DNA of 64,000 nucleotides from Paludibacter sp. (GTDB lineage: Bacteria > Bacteroidota > Bacteroidia > Bacteroidales > Paludibacteraceae), in contig JAQUWU010000020.1 in NCBI GenBank assembly GCA_028692715.1, forward strand, positions 20,111 to 84,110. Reading direction: 5' to 3'. The position numbers and the translations under genes are program-made. Within the stretch, counting starts at the first letter, position 1, and every line of letters begins with the position of its first letter. Positions 1-9,400 of this stretch are shown piece after piece. The notes under the pieces were generated by a model. The model made no database searches. It had not been told where the DNA came from and worked only from the letters and a program-made list of their open reading frames with translations.

Positions 1-1467
1 GTTGGTTTGGGTTACCTAACACTCAACCGATTGTCTAATTCACTTTCGGGTGGTGAAAGTCAGCGCATTAATCTTGCAACGTCTTTGGGAAGCAGTTTAG
101 TAGGCTCACTTTATATTCTCGACGAACCAAGTATTGGGTTGCACTCGCGCGATACGCATTTGCTGATTAAAGTGTTGAAACAATTGCGTGATTTAGGAAA
201 TACAGTGGTGGTGGTGGAACACGATGAAGAAATTATGCGTGCCGCCGATTATATTATCGATATTGGTCCAAATGCCGGAAGACTTGGTGGAGAGGTTGTT
301 TTTAGCGGAGAGGTCTCCCAAATTTCAGACCTCACCTCAACCCTCTCCAAAGGAGAGGGAGCAAACGGGAAGTTGTTAAGTACAAAAAACTCATACACAC
401 TAAAATATCTGACCGGCGAAGAAAAAATTGAGATTCCTTCTTTTCGCCGAAAATGGAACAATTATATTGAAGTGATAGGTGCGCGCGAAAATAATCTAAA
501 AGGAGTTAATGTAAAATTTCCTTTGAATGTGATGACTGTAGTTACAGGAGTTAGTGGTTCGGGGAAATCATCCTTGGTGAGGAATGTGTTTTATACGGCA
601 TTGAAAAAATATTATGGAGGCGTTGCCGATCGTACGGGACAGTTTGGTGCTTTAAGAGGAAGTATGCATTTGGCAAAAGATGTTGAGTTTGTCGATCAAA
701 ATCCTATTGGGCGATCGTCGCGTTCAAATCCTGTAACTTATATTAAAGCATACGACGAGATTCGAAAACTCTTTGCTGATCAACAACTTTCGAAGCAGAT
801 GAATTATTCAGCGTCCTACTTTTCATTTAATACTGAGGGTGGACGATGTGAAGAATGTCAGGGCGAAGGAACGGTGACTGTTGAGATGCAGTTCATGGCC
901 GATTTGGTGCTGGAATGTGAACATTGTCATGGTAAGCGTTTCAAAAATGACATTCTTGAAGTAATGTACAAAAATGCAAATATCTTTGATGTGTTGGGAA
1001 TGACGGTGAATCAAGCGATTGAGTTTTTCTCGCAGGGAGTAGGAAGTACCGAAAAGAAAATTGTAAAACGGATGAAACCCTTGCAGGATGTGGGTTTGGG
1101 TTATGTAAAACTGGGACAATCGTCCAGCACACTATCGGGTGGCGAAAGTCAACGCGTTAAACTGGCCTCTTTTTTGGCAAATGAGAAACCCGAACCAACC
1201 ATTTTTGTGTTCGACGAACCGACTACCGGACTACATTTCCACGACATAAAAACCTTGCTGAAAGCCTTTGACGCCTTAATCTTGAAAGGTCATACGGTGA
1301 TTGTCATTGAACACAATATTGAAGTAATCAAATGTGCCGACCATATTATTGATATTGGTCCGGAAGGTGGCGACAAGGGTGGAAATATTGTTTTTGAAGG
1401 TACACCTGAAAAAATTGTTGATTGTAAAGAATCTTATACAGGAGGTTTTCTGAAAGGAAAGATTTAA
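1..1467 (+). CDS. uvrA: UvrABC excinuclease subunit A, 3' part (runs in from the left edge)
   Basis: ATP-dependent DNA damage recognition subunit of nucleotide excision repair. The frame is open from base 1, so only about the last 488 codons are here. They hold the end of the first ABC ATPase (LSGGESQR signature, then ILDEPS Walker B and VVEHD), a linker, and the whole second ATPase. The latter has Walker A GVSGSGKSS, the zinc module with CEEC and CEHC pairs, LSGGESQRVKLA, FVFDEP and IVIEHN. The linker contains an in-frame palindromic genomic repeat (bases 341-359, encoding STLSKGEGA), so it is longer than I would expect. A strong hairpin follows the stop codon. Identity is certain; whether it is the main UvrA or a paralog cannot be judged without the N-terminus. 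Confidence 0.97.
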   Translation, partial: VGLGYLTLNRLSNSLSGGESQRINLATSLGSSLVGSLYILDEPSIGLHSRDTHLLIKVLKQLRDLGNTVVVVEHDEEIMRAADYIIDIGPNAGRLGGEVVFSGEVSQISDLTSTLSKGEGANGKLLSTKNSYTLKYLTGEEKIEIPSFRRKWNNYIEVIGARENNLKGVNVKFPLNVMTVVTGVSGSGKSSLVRNVFYTALKKYYGGVADRTGQFGALRGSMHLAKDVEFVDQNPIGRSSRSNPVTYIKAYDEIRKLFADQQLSKQMNYSASYFSFNTEGGRCEECQGEGTVTVEMQFMADLVLECEHCHGKRFKNDILEVMYKNANIFDVLGMTVNQAIEFFSQGVGSTEKKIVKRMKPLQDVGLGYVKLGQSSSTLSGGESQRVKLASFLANEKPEPTIFVFDEPTTGLHFHDIKTLLKAFDALILKGHTVIVIEHNIEVIKCADHIIDIGPEGGDKGGNIVFEGTPEKIVDCKESYTGGFLKGKI

Positions 1468-1471
1468 TATC

Positions 1472-1506
1472 AAAAGCGGCTTTATCAGACTGATAAAGCC
1501 GCTTTT
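1472..1506. terminator. Strong hairpin after uvrA, between convergent genes
   Basis: Perfect 16-bp stem AAAAGCGGCTTTATCA (1472-1487), loop GAC, matching arm 1491-1506 ending in a T run. It lies between the uvrA stop and the stop of the oppositely oriented lrp gene and has A/T runs on both sides, so it should terminate both transcripts. Confidence 0.93.
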
Positions 1507-1525
1507 ATATAAATGCTATTATTGT

Positions 1526-2029
1526 TTATTCAATATCTTCAACTACATCCACGTTCGATTCAATTTCAAAAACTGAAAGTTGGCGACGGAAAATTTCGTC
1601 GAGCGAAATCTGGAATGTTTCGGTATGAGCAATTCCGGTTATCAATGTTAGTTTTTCAAGTATGATTTGCAATAAATGACGGTTGTCTTTAGCATAAATT
1701 TTTACAAACATAGAGTATTTGCCTGTTGCATAATGACATTCAACCACTTCAGGTATTAATTTTAAGTCCTCAACCACTGCATTAAACATTTTGATGTCAC
1801 TTAATGTAATCCCAATATAAGCGCAAGTCTGAAAACCTACTTTATAAGTATCTATTACGAACTCAGAGCCTTTGATAATGCCGGTGTTACGTAGTTTTTG
1901 AATGCGTTGATGAATTGCTGCTCCCGATACATTACACTCGCGTGCAACTTCCAAAAAAGGAATGCGGGCATCTTGCGAGATCAGCTGCAGAATCTTTTTG
2001 TCTAACCTGTCAATTTGATGTTGTGCCAT
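1526..2029 (-). CDS. Lrp/AsnC family transcriptional regulator
   Basis: DNA-binding regulator of the feast/famine family, 167 aa, typical length. Residues about 5-50 form the winged helix-turn-helix (DRLDKKILQLISQDARI, then VSGAAIHQRIQKL). The rest is the RAM effector/oligomerisation domain with the usual YKVGFQTCAYIGI strand and VVECHYATGKYSMFVKI core. The C-terminus is acidic. Family members respond to amino acids; the ligand here cannot be read. It is transcribed away from rsgA in the same direction, 130 bp downstream, and has its own -7 element upstream, so it is probably independently expressed. It ends convergently with uvrA. Confidence 0.93.
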   Translation of the reverse strand: MAQHQIDRLDKKILQLISQDARIPFLEVARECNVSGAAIHQRIQKLRNTGIIKGSEFVIDTYKVGFQTCAYIGITLSDIKMFNAVVEDLKLIPEVVECHYATGKYSMFVKIYAKDNRHLLQIILEKLTLITGIAHTETFQISLDEIFRRQLSVFEIESNVDVVEDIE

Positions 2030-2083
2030 AGTATTTAGTGTCTGGTATTAGTATACGTGCTTATAATTTTAGTAAAACCATTG

Positions 2084-2091
2084 CAAATATA
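2084..2091 (-). promoter_or_regulatory. -7 element TATATTTG for the lrp gene
   Basis: Minus-strand TATATTTG matches the Bacteroidota -7 consensus TAnnTTTG about 55 bp upstream of the start codon. A TTG lies about 23 bp further upstream, slightly beyond the usual spacing. Confidence 0.55.
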
Positions 2092-2159
2092 TTTAATAAA
2101 TTTCTATTTTCGTACAATTTTTGAATAAATTGATAGTAAAATATGTAAAATTATTCAAT

Positions 2160-3083
2160 TTAACGATATTTTCCTTCTGTACAGTCCTTTAACACACTTA
2201 AATAGCTTTGATACCGGGATGTGCTGATAAAATGTTCTTTAACAGCGGGAATTACTGCACAGCCGGGCTCATGAACATGAGTGCAGTTGGCAAACTTACA
2301 AAATGCCGAATATTTGAAAATTTCTTTAAAATAATGTCCAATTTCTGTTTCTTCCATGTCAAAAGTCCCAAAACCTTTTATCCCGGGAGTATCAATAATT
2401 CGACCACCTAATTGTAAATCAAACATTTCCGAGAAGGTAGTTGTGTGCATTCCTTTATTGTGATAGGTTGAAATTTCAGCAGTTTTAGCAAGCGAATGGG
2501 GTGCTATCGCATTGATTAAGGTTGATTTTCCCACACCTGAATTTCCTGAAAACAAAGTTGTTTTTCCATTCAAAAATGATACAAGATCAGTTATATTTTC
2601 GGATAATAAGGCGGAAATTTTGAAAACAGGATAATCTAACGAGCTGTAAAGCTCCATTAATCCGTTCATATATTCATTTTCTTTATCAGAATAACGGTCA
2701 ATTTTGTTAAAGACGATACAGGCAGGAACGCGATAAGCTTCGGCTGATGCTAAAAAGCGATCAATAAAAATGGTGGAAGTTTCAGGGTAATTTATCGTAA
2801 CAATCAAGGCAACCATATCGAGATTCGCAGCAAGGATCTGCGATTGCTTCGAAAGGTTAGAGGAACGACGAATGATATAATTTTTACGATCGGAAATGCT
2901 GTGAATCATAGCAGTGCCATCTACATTCATTTCAAATTCCACATTGTCACCCACGGCAATCGGATTGGTACTACGAATCTCCTGCAGACGGAAATGACCT
3001 TTGATTCTACATTCAATCAATTCACCTTCATCTGTTTTTACCTGATACCAACTACCTGTATTTTTAACGACTAATCCTTTCAT
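2160..3083 (-). CDS. rsgA: Ribosome small subunit-dependent GTPase A (RsgA/YjeQ)
   Basis: Late-stage 30S assembly factor, a circularly permuted GTPase of 307 aa. The OB fold occupies about residues 1-65. G4 NKID is at 126-129, preceding G1 GNSGVGKST at 180-188 and G3 DTPG at 231-234; this order is the permutation diagnostic of the family. The C-terminal zinc site is C262, C267, H269 and C275. Length and motifs are all normal. It lies upstream of lrp on the same strand. Its upstream region is filled by short tandem repeats, with no clear promoter visible. Confidence 0.96.
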   Translation of the reverse strand: MKGLVVKNTGSWYQVKTDEGELIECRIKGHFRLQEIRSTNPIAVGDNVEFEMNVDGTAMIHSISDRKNYIIRRSSNLSKQSQILAANLDMVALIVTINYPETSTIFIDRFLASAEAYRVPACIVFNKIDRYSDKENEYMNGLMELYSSLDYPVFKISALLSENITDLVSFLNGKTTLFSGNSGVGKSTLINAIAPHSLAKTAEISTYHNKGMHTTTFSEMFDLQLGGRIIDTPGIKGFGTFDMEETEIGHYFKEIFKYSAFCKFANCTHVHEPGCAVIPAVKEHFISTSRYQSYLSVLKDCTEGKYR

Positions 3084-3091
3084 ATTATTTT

Positions 3092-3265
3092 AGCAGTGAA
3101 CAGTGAACAGTGAACAGTGAACTGTAAACAGTAAACGATAAGTTGAACAGTTTTTATTATCATGAAAATTGTATTTGTCAATTTTTTATTTATCTAAACT
3201 CATTACCACATCATCACATTACCACATTATCACATCATCACATTATCACATCGTAATATTATCAC
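3092..3265. repeat. Two short-word repeat arrays between rsgA and the Omp85-like gene
   Basis: From 3092 the 8-mer cagtgaa(c) is repeated about four times and then degenerates (ctgtaaacagtaaac). From about 3203 to 3265 there are repeats of ATCACATT/ACCACATT words. The second array uses the same words as the array at 36.3-36.57 kb and the stretch near 20.23 kb. No gene is visible here. Confidence 0.85.
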
Positions 3266-3266
3266 A

Positions 3267-4361
3267 TCAAAAAGCTTCCGTAGCAGTTATATAAAATTGT
3301 AATTTATCTCCGTAATTATTTTTAGCAAAATCTAATCGCAAGTGAACCCGGGCATCATTCAATCTGTATCGTAATCCCGCACCATAGGCCACTTTTAGTT
3401 TGTCTATGCGGTAATCCGAACTGTTCATTACATCACCAACCGAACAAAATACAGCCCCTTTCAACCGCTTATAAATGGGTAGACGATATTCTGTTTGAGC
3501 CAGAATCATTACATTTTCACGATACATACCTTGTCGGAATCCCCTTAAAACATCGCGTCCTCCAAGAGTTGGTCGTAATTCAAACGGAATTCCATTGTTT
3601 CCAAAAATTCCATTATAATACAATTGCCAGGCAAAAACATGCGATTTGAATAGTGGAACAAATTGTCGAAAATCCATCGAAAATTCCTGCAAAGAATAAT
3701 TGCTTCCCCATCCGGCTTTCGCAACCGTAAAAAATGATTTTGCAAATATACCCTTTTGTGGGTAAAATTGGTTATCTCTACTGTCAAAAGCTGCAACAAT
3801 TCCTACATTTATTTGAGAATAAGGATTCCAACCATCGCTCCCGAATTGATTGAAAATATCTGACTTAACTGCGTCGAAGGTTGAATCGGTAAGAATTCGC
3901 TCGAAACGCACAGATAATGATGTTCCTATTAGCAAGTGTTTAGTGATGTTATATTGCGGTTGGAGCAACAAAGAAATATTTTGAGAAGTAAAGGATTGTT
4001 TAATACCGCTTGATTGATTGCCTATGCCAAAATAATAATCGGGATAATTTTTGACATTCAGATTGGAATAAAGATACCAATTGGATGATTGGAAGAATAT
4101 CTTTGGTGTTATATTGAAGGTGAACTGATTTTTAAAGGTATAGATAGCACTACCTGAAATGGAACTTATGCGGCTGATATCTTTGCTCTTAAAATAATAG
4201 CCATAGGCAATTCCCGGTGCAACGCTTGTTTCCTGTTGGTAAGATGCATGAGGAATGATAAATAAACTTCTTTTGGAGGCAATGCTGTCTGATTGTTCAA
4301 CAGCAAATAATGCGTTGACAAACAACAATTGAAAAATAAAAATGAAAAGCTTATTAGACAT
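3267..4361 (-). CDS. Omp85/BamA-type outer membrane beta-barrel protein without POTRA domains
   Basis: Predicted outer membrane protein, 364 aa from the preferred start. That start (MSNKLFIFIF) gives a clean signal peptide ending near NALFA. An upstream in-frame ATG at 4391 lies inside the frr terminator hairpin and would spoil the signal. The body is a run of alternating aromatic/polar beta-strands. Near residue 280 is GGRDVLRGFRQGMYRE, resembling the RGF loop motif of the Omp85 surface-antigen domain, and the chain ends in ITATEAF with a C-terminal aromatic. No POTRA repeats precede the barrel, so it is not BamA or TamA itself. It is more like the stand-alone surface antigen proteins common in Bacteroidota. 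Substrate unknown. Confidence 0.8.
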   Translation of the reverse strand: MSNKLFIFIFQLLFVNALFAVEQSDSIASKRSLFIIPHASYQQETSVAPGIAYGYYFKSKDISRISSISGSAIYTFKNQFTFNITPKIFFQSSNWYLYSNLNVKNYPDYYFGIGNQSSGIKQSFTSQNISLLLQPQYNITKHLLIGTSLSVRFERILTDSTFDAVKSDIFNQFGSDGWNPYSQINVGIVAAFDSRDNQFYPQKGIFAKSFFTVAKAGWGSNYSLQEFSMDFRQFVPLFKSHVFAWQLYYNGIFGNNGIPFELRPTLGGRDVLRGFRQGMYRENVMILAQTEYRLPIYKRLKGAVFCSVGDVMNSSDYRIDKLKVAYGAGLRYRLNDARVHLRLDFAKNNYGDKLQFYITATEAF

Positions 4362-4374
4362 CAATGTGTAGCTA

Positions 4375-4415
4375 TAAAAAACATCAGTCACCTCATATTC
4401 AAATGAGATGACTGA
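4375..4415 (-). terminator. Terminator hairpin downstream of frr (minus strand)
   Basis: A 13-bp stem pairs 4384-4396 with 4403-4415 (one G-U pair), followed on the minus strand by TGTTTTTT. It should end the pyrH-frr transcript just before the Omp85-like gene. Confidence 0.75.
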
Positions 4416-4459
4416 AAATTATCAGGTTGACAATTGTCAATTATCAACTGTCAACTTAT

Positions 4460-5020
4460 TTAAATGGTCATAATTTCTATTTCTTTTGCATGATAAATTT
4501 CATCAATTCTCTTGATGTATTTGTCGTGAATTTTTTGTACTTCACCTTCAGCATCTTTCCCGTTGTCTTCAGGCAAACCATCTTTTACCATTTTCTTTAA
4601 ATGCTCAATAGCATCGCGACGTGAGTTGCGAACGGAAATTTTTGCATCTTCGCAATCTGCTTTTGCCTGTTTTGCCAATTGACGTCGGCGTTCTTCAGTA
4701 AGGGGTGGAATTCCCAAACGAATGGTTTCACCATTGTTCATAGGTGTAATACCAACATCCGAATTCAGAATTGCTTTTTCGATAACAGAAATCAATCCTT
4801 TTTCCCAAGGTTGAATCGTAATTGTTTTAGCATCCGGTGTTGTAATAGTTGAAACACTCGAAAGCGGGACCTGTGAACCGTAATAATCTACTTTTACTCC
4901 ATCCAAAATACGTGGATTCGCTTTTCCAGCACGAATGTGCGCCAACGCTTCATCGAGGAATAAAACTGTTGCTTCCATGCTCTCATCGGCATTTGTTAGC
5001 AAAGGTTGTACTTCTGGCAT
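4460..5020 (-). CDS. frr: Ribosome recycling factor
   Basis: Splits post-termination 70S ribosomes together with EF-G. At 186 aa it is the normal family length. Signature segments include [22 protein letters not shown] near the N-terminus, [15 protein letters not shown], then [16 protein letters not shown] and the long C-terminal helix with [13 protein letters not shown]. It follows pyrH on the same strand, the classical pyrH-frr order, although an inverted repeat array of about 120 bp separates the two. The hairpin at 4375-4415 ends the transcript. Confidence 0.97.
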   Translation of the reverse strand: MPEVQPLLTNADESMEATVLFLDEALAHIRAGKANPRILDGVKVDYYGSQVPLSSVSTITTPDAKTITIQPWEKGLISVIEKAILNSDVGITPMNNGETIRLGIPPLTEERRRQLAKQAKADCEDAKISVRNSRRDAIEHLKKMVKDGLPEDNGKDAEGEVQKIHDKYIKRIDEIYHAKEIEIMTI

Positions 5021-5031
5021 AATATGTTTTT

Positions 5032-5152
5032 TTAGTTTGTAAAGTTTGAAAATTTATAAAGTTTTAAGTTTATAAGGTTTTTAAAGTTTGAAGTGTAAAA
5101 AGAGTTTTTTTTTCTTTATTAACTTTCAAACTTGACGAACTTTACAAACTAA
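5032..5152. repeat. Inverted array of TTTATAAAG/AAACTTTA words between pyrH and frr
   Basis: A perfect 15-bp inverted repeat, TTAGTTTGTAAAGTT (5032-5046) and its complement (5138-5152), brackets direct copies of tttataaagttt-like words. The right arm overlaps the pyrH stop codon. The same words recur between cydA and cydB and upstream of dgt. Confidence 0.85.
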
Positions 5153-5859
5153 TTTCTCACCAAAGTCCCGATTTTTTCGCCTGTCATCACTTTTTTTAGA
5201 TTTCCTACCGTATCCATATCGAAAACATATATCGGCATATTGTTTTCCTTGCACATAGTGGTGGCGGTTAAATCCATTACTTTCAGATTTTTATTGTAAA
5301 TTTCATCGAAAGTAATTTCATCGTATTTTGTGGCACTCGGATCTTTTTCCGGGTCGGCGGTGTAAACACCATCAACCCGTGTCCCTTTTAGCATTACATC
5401 TGCTTCAATTTCTATTGCCCGTAACGAAGAACCCGTATCGGTGGTGAAAAACGGATTTCCTGTTCCTGCCGAAAAAATCACTACTTCGCCATTTTCCAAA
5501 CTGGTGATTGCTTTTTGTTTACTGTAAAACTCCCCGATGGGTTCCATTCTGATGGCAGTGAGAACACGGGATTTTACTCCTGCAGCCTGTAATGCCGAAT
5601 TTAATGCCAAACTGTTTATTACCGTAGCAAGCATTCCCATTTGGTCACCCTGTACGCGGTCGAAACCTTTGGAAGTGCCGCTTAATCCGCGAAAGATATT
5701 TCCTCCTCCAATAACGATTCCGACCTGAACATTCATAGCTGCAATTTCAGCAATTTGTGAGGCGTATTCGCTCAATCGTTTTTCATCAATTCCATATTGC
5801 TTTTCACCCATAAGCGATTCGCCGCTCAATTTCAATAAAATGCGTTTAAATGCTGCCAT
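5149..5859 (-). CDS. pyrH: UMP kinase
   Basis: Phosphorylates UMP to UDP in pyrimidine nucleotide synthesis; the bacterial hexameric amino-acid-kinase-fold enzyme. 236 aa, normal length. Seen: FKRILLKLSGESLMG at the N-terminus, GIVIGGGNIFRG glycine loop, the UMP-binding stretch with FDRVQGDQMGMLATVINSLAL, GTGNPFFTTDTGSSLRA, and the VDGVYTADPEKDP motif. It is the first gene of the pyrH-frr unit with a well-matched promoter immediately upstream. Confidence 0.98.
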   Translation of the reverse strand: MAAFKRILLKLSGESLMGEKQYGIDEKRLSEYASQIAEIAAMNVQVGIVIGGGNIFRGLSGTSKGFDRVQGDQMGMLATVINSLALNSALQAAGVKSRVLTAIRMEPIGEFYSKQKAITSLENGEVVIFSAGTGNPFFTTDTGSSLRAIEIEADVMLKGTRVDGVYTADPEKDPSATKYDEITFDEIYNKNLKVMDLTATTMCKENNMPIYVFDMDTVGNLKKVMTGEKIGTLVRN

Positions 5860-6448
5860 TATTCGACGTTCAATTTAGTTATAAATTCTTTTGTTTCGAA
5901 ATCATAGCAAAAGTAAATAAATTGCTTCGTATATCCAAATATGAATTTATGTATTTGATTTTAGTAGTTCCCAATATTTAATGTTATGTTTCAGCACAGT
6001 AGAACTTGCCTGCAGCAGCCGGACTCAATTTCGGAGGTCGTGCGCCAAAGGTCAACATCGGTAAAAGGGAAATTGCTTTTAACTTTAAGTAAAAAAGGTA
6101 CAAGGATCTATTAAAAATCAATAAACGACTAGACAATATTCTATAAATAGTTTATATTCAGCACTATTAAATTGTCGAATAACTAGATAATAGCCGTTTA
6201 AAGACATGCGAAAGTTGAATTGTTTTATTTAATATGGGAGCTGTTCAATCATATTAAAAAATCATTTTTAATATTTTATCTAACAAGCTTTCAATGGGGA
6301 TATTTAGCTGAATTATCCTTGTTATTTCAGGAATTGTCAATAACTTCTCGTATATATTTTCTCCCCTTTTCAAAAATTAATGTATCTTTAGCAACTCAAA
6401 AAGATCTGTTTTCACAGATTATAAATCACCCAAATACAATCAATTACA
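5860..6448. other. Intergenic region between divergent pyrH and dnaE
   Basis: Apart from the pyrH promoter this 589-bp stretch holds no convincing gene. At about 6009-6092 there is a locally GC-richer patch. One plus-strand frame of it reads AGLNFGGRAPKVNIGKREIA before a stop, without a start codon, and may be a remnant of a lost gene. Around 6125-6200 there is an imperfect inverted repeat (TAAACGACTAGACAAT and a related arm). A weak -7-like TATCTTTA lies near 6383. Confidence 0.5.
5908..5939 (-). promoter_or_regulatory. Bacteroidota-type promoter of pyrH-frr
   Basis: Minus strand: TTTG (5936-5939), 20-bp spacer, TACTTTTG (5908-5915). This is a near-ideal -33/-7 pair about 50 bp upstream of the pyrH start. 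Confidence 0.8.
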
Positions 6449-9400
6449 ATGAGTTCCTTTGTTCATCTTCACGTCCATTCCCATTATTCAGTTCTTGATG
6501 GCATGTCCACAATTCCCGGATTAGTGGATAAGGCGGCTAAAAGTGGCATGAACGCCGTGGCTCTAACCGACCATGGAAGTATGTTTGGGGTGAAGGAATT
6601 CTTTAATTACGTAAAAAAGAAAAATTCTAAAGTTCATTGTCAGGTTGCACTTGCCCAAAAGAAATTACAGGCTGATAATCTAACAGATGATGAAAAAGTT
6701 GAATTAACAAATCAACTTAATGAAGAGACTCAAAAATTATTCAAACCTATTATCGGATGTGAAACCTATGTTGCTCATCGCGGACGTCTAAGTAAGGATG
6801 GGAGTGAAGACAGAAGTGGTTATCACTTGGTATTACTTGCCAAAAATAAAAAAGGATACCAAAATCTTTGTAAATTAATCTCTACAGCATGGATAGAGGG
6901 GATGTATTATCGTCCCCGAATCGATCATGAAATCCTGGAAAAGTACAGCGAAGGCCTTATTGCATCATCAGCTTGTTTGGGTGGCGAAATTCACAAAAAG
7001 GTAGAAAATGGAAATCTGAAAGAAGCTGAAGAGGCTATCATGTGGTATAAACGTGTTTTTGGCGATGATTTCTATATCGAATTGCAACGCCATAAAACCG
7101 ACAAACCGAATGCCGATTATTCTACTTACGAAAAACAAGTGCGCCAGAATGAAATTCTGGTTCAACTAGCACGAAAAACAAATACTAAAATACTGGCAAC
7201 GAACGATGTTCACTTTGTAGAAGAAGAACATGGAGAGGCGCACGAACGATTGATATGTCTCAGTACCGGCAAGGAGATTGATGATCCGAAACGAATGCGT
7301 TACACTAAGCAGGAATGGTTGAAAAGTCCTGATCAAATGTGGCAAATTTTTGCCGACCTACCGGACGCCCTTGAGAATTCATTAGAGATTGCCGAAAAGG
7401 TTGAGTTTTACGATATTGATTCAAATGCTATGATGCCGGTATTCACAATACCTGAAACTTTTGGTACAGAAGAAGATTATCGGAGTAAATTTACCGAAGA
7501 AATGCTTCGGGAAGAATTTGGCGATGGCTTTGACCGTTTGGGAGGCTATAATAAGGCTGTTCGTGTAAAACTGGAAGCAGATTATTTGGGAGAATTGACT
7601 CTGAGAGGAGCAAAAAAACGTTACGGAGAAAATATTGATCCGGAAATAATGGAGCGTATCGATTTTGAATTGCACGTGATGAAAACCATGGGTTTCCCGG
7701 GATACTTTCTTATCGTTCAGGATTTTATAACTGCCGCTCGCGAAATGAAAGTTTCGGTTGGTCCCGGACGTGGTTCTGCTGCCGGTTCGGTAGTGGCCTA
7801 TTGCCTGCGAATTACAGATATTGATCCATTGAAATACGATTTGCTGTTTGAACGTTTCCTGAATCCCGATCGTATTTCAATGCCCGATATTGATATTGAC
7901 TTTGATGATGATGGACGTGGACAGGTATTGCGTTGGGTAACCGAAAAATATGGCAAAGAGAGGGTGGCTCACATTATAACGTATGGTACAATGGCTACCA
8001 AATCGTCCATTAAGGATGTCGCACGCGTTCAGCGCTTACCACTTGCCGAAGCCGATCGATTGACAAAACTTATTCCCGATAAATTTCCAGAAGATACTGC
8101 TACGGGAAAATCACCGAAAGTAAATATTGCCAATTGTATAAAATTTGTACCTGAATTACAAATTGCACGCAACTCGTCCGATATAAATTTATCTAATACC
8201 CTGAAATATGCCGAAATGCTGGAAGGAACTGTCCGGCAAACGGGTGTACATGCATGTGGAGTTATTATTGGCGCTGCTGATTTAACCTATTTGGTTCCTC
8301 TAAGTACTGCAATAGATAAAGAAACCAATGAAGAAATGTTGGTGACTCAATATGAAGGTTCTGTTATTGAGGAAATTGGATTGATTAAAATGGACTTTTT
8401 AGGATTGAAAACGCTTTCAATCATTAAAGAGGCTCTTTCAAACATAAAAAAATCAAAAGGAATGGTGCTGGATATTGATGCCATTCCTATTGATGACGAA
8501 AAAACTTACGAACTCTTCAGTAAAGGACTTACTGTCGGAACCTTTCAGTTTGAATCGGCCGGAATGCAGAAGCATTTGATTAATCTACAGCCTACACAGT
8601 TCGAAGACTTAATTGCTATGAATGCTTTGTATCGTCCCGGACCAATGCAATATATTCCGCAATTTATTAATCGTAAACACGGCCGCGAAAAAATTGAATA
8701 TCCATTTCCTATAATGGAAAAACGTTTGCAGGATACGTACGGAATTACTGTTTATCAGGAACAGGTCATGCTTCTGAGTCGCGATTTAGCCGGCTTTACC
8801 CGTGGTCAGTCCGACGAATTGCGGAAGGCGATGGGTAAAAAACTCGTCGACAAAATGGAAACATTGAAGGTGAAATTCATGGCGGGTTGCGAGAAAAATG
8901 GGTTCGGGCCAAAAGCAAAACTGGAACAAATCTGGAGCGACTGGGCTGAATTTGCAAAATACGCCTTCAACAAATCGCATGCCACCTGTTATTCGTGGAT
9001 TGCGTACCAAACTGCTTATCTGAAAGCACATTATCCGGCTGAGTTTATGGCCGCCAACTTAACGCGCAATAAAGATGATATTGCGGAAGTTGGGAAATTT
9101 ATGGACGAGTGTAAAAACCTCGGCATGAGTGTGATGGGACCGGATGTGAACGAAAGTGATCTGACATTTACCGTAAACAAGGATGGAAATATTCGATTTG
9201 GATTAGGAGGAGTAAAAGGAGTTGGTGAAGGAGCCGTAATAGCTATTGTTGAAGAACGAAATAAAAATGGAAAATATAAAAGTGTTTTTGACTTTATTGA
9301 GCGAGTAAATTTGACGTCCTGTAATAAAAGGGCGATTGAAAGTTTAGCACTGTCGGGAGCATTTGATGAATTCTCAGATATAAAACGGGAGCAGTTTTTT

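Noticed and set aside
6220-6498. 92-codon plus-strand frame overlapping the dnaE start
   Set aside because: Low-complexity composition, overlaps dnaE in another frame, no plausible start context; dnaE begins cleanly at 6449.
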